Origin: an uncultured Mycoplasmatota bacterium
GTDB lineage: Bacteria > Bacillota_I > Bacilli_A > RF39 > UBA660
Assembly (NCBI GenBank): GCA_946490195.1
Contig: CAMLWN010000006.1
Location: forward strand, 1 to 42,643
Reading direction: 5' to 3'
DNA length: 42,643 nt
The notes below the pieces were generated by a model, which had not been told where the DNA came from, did no database searches, and worked only from the letters and a program-made list of their open reading frames with translations. Within the stretch, counting starts at the first letter, position 1; each line of letters opens with the position of its first letter. A program made the position numbers and the translations under genes. Below are positions 42,518 to 42,643 of this stretch, piece by piece.

Positions 42518-42643
42518 AATTTCTTCTTTGCTTAAACCTGTTGCTTTAACAATCTTATCGATTGAAAGATCAAGTTCTTTTAATCTCTTAGCAATTTCAA
42601 TGGAATTTTGTTTGCTTCCTTGTTCCATACCATGTTCTACACC
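42503..42643 (-). CDS. C-terminus of an Rpn/PD-(D/E)XK transposase-like protein (partial)
   Basis: The last 46 codons run in from the right edge; the start is outside the window. GVEHGMEQGSKQNSIEIAKR followed by LKELDLSIDKIVKATGLSKE is the typical tail of the Rpn family (recombination-promoting nuclease / PD-(D/E)XK nuclease transposase family), which end in a G/E/Q-rich helix and a short 'M-x-I-E-x-I-A-x-x-T-G-L' helix pair. The nuclease domain itself cannot be seen, so the call is by tail only. Confidence 0.72.
   Translation of the reverse strand, partial: GVEHGMEQGSKQNSIEIAKRLKELDLSIDKIVKATGLSKEEIESLK

Overview
The window is a gene-dense, very AT-rich bacterial chromosome segment. TGA serves as a stop codon (for example at the end of the MurT-like gene), so the genetic code is the standard bacterial one. 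Gene content (topoisomerase IV, enolase, MurT/GatD, YlbD/YlbE-like pair, DUF1292, Spx/ArsC family, SipW-type peptidases) points to a low-GC Bacillota. My inference is an uncultured, probably host-associated member of the Bacilli (RF39- or Erysipelotrichales-like); no rRNA is present to settle it.

Layout. 0.2-2.6 kb: phosphoketolase. 2.7-5.7 kb: a cell-wall operon (ATP-grasp, MurT, and a GatD that has lost both catalytic residues). 5.9-7.2 kb: an anchored NlpC/P60 hydrolase. 7.2-9.6 kb: a tRNA-rich zone with seven tRNAs (Pro, Arg, Lys, Gln, Tyr, Thr, Val), a frameshifted MvaI/BcnI-type restriction gene and a small XRE-regulator pair. 9.7-13.9 kb: an operon of alanine-racemase-like, D-aspartate-ligase-like and AsnB-like genes, read here as making an amidated D-Asp peptidoglycan bridge. 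14.1-15.6 kb: a compact UvrD-like helicase with an apparently leaderless promoter. 15.6-21.9 kb: a long leftward operon (ArsC/Spx, SDR, PLP lyase, DUF1292, lytic-transglycosylase-like, two pseudouridine synthases, VanZ-RDD fusion). 21.9-22.3 kb: a scar with a tRNA-Pro 3' fragment and a possible gene remnant. 22.3-26.2 kb: a small unknown gene, TspO, and a SWIM-SNF2 ATPase.

26.3-33.8 kb is the most unusual part. A leftward operon encodes a SipW-type signal peptidase fused to a ~500-residue cytosolic domain, a membrane-anchored McrB-like AAA+ ATPase, a DUF2357-like protein, a second SipW-type peptidase and a SipW-type secreted protein. A convergent TasA/camelysin-like gene lies beside its end. 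McrB-like/DUF2357 pairs are normally defence genes; here the pair is built into what looks like a secretion and surface-assembly unit. I regard this as the best candidate for an undescribed system.

33.9-42.6 kb: an unknown gene, YlbE- and YlbD-like genes, parC, parE, an unknown all-helical protein, enolase, and the C-terminus of an Rpn/PD-(D/E)XK transposase-like protein cut by the window edge.

Expression style. Genes are tightly coupled (1-4 nt overlaps). Several intrinsic terminators contain the stop codon of the gene they end. Promoters often carry an extended -10 or a TTGCTT -35 element, and at least two genes seem to start translation at or next to +1.
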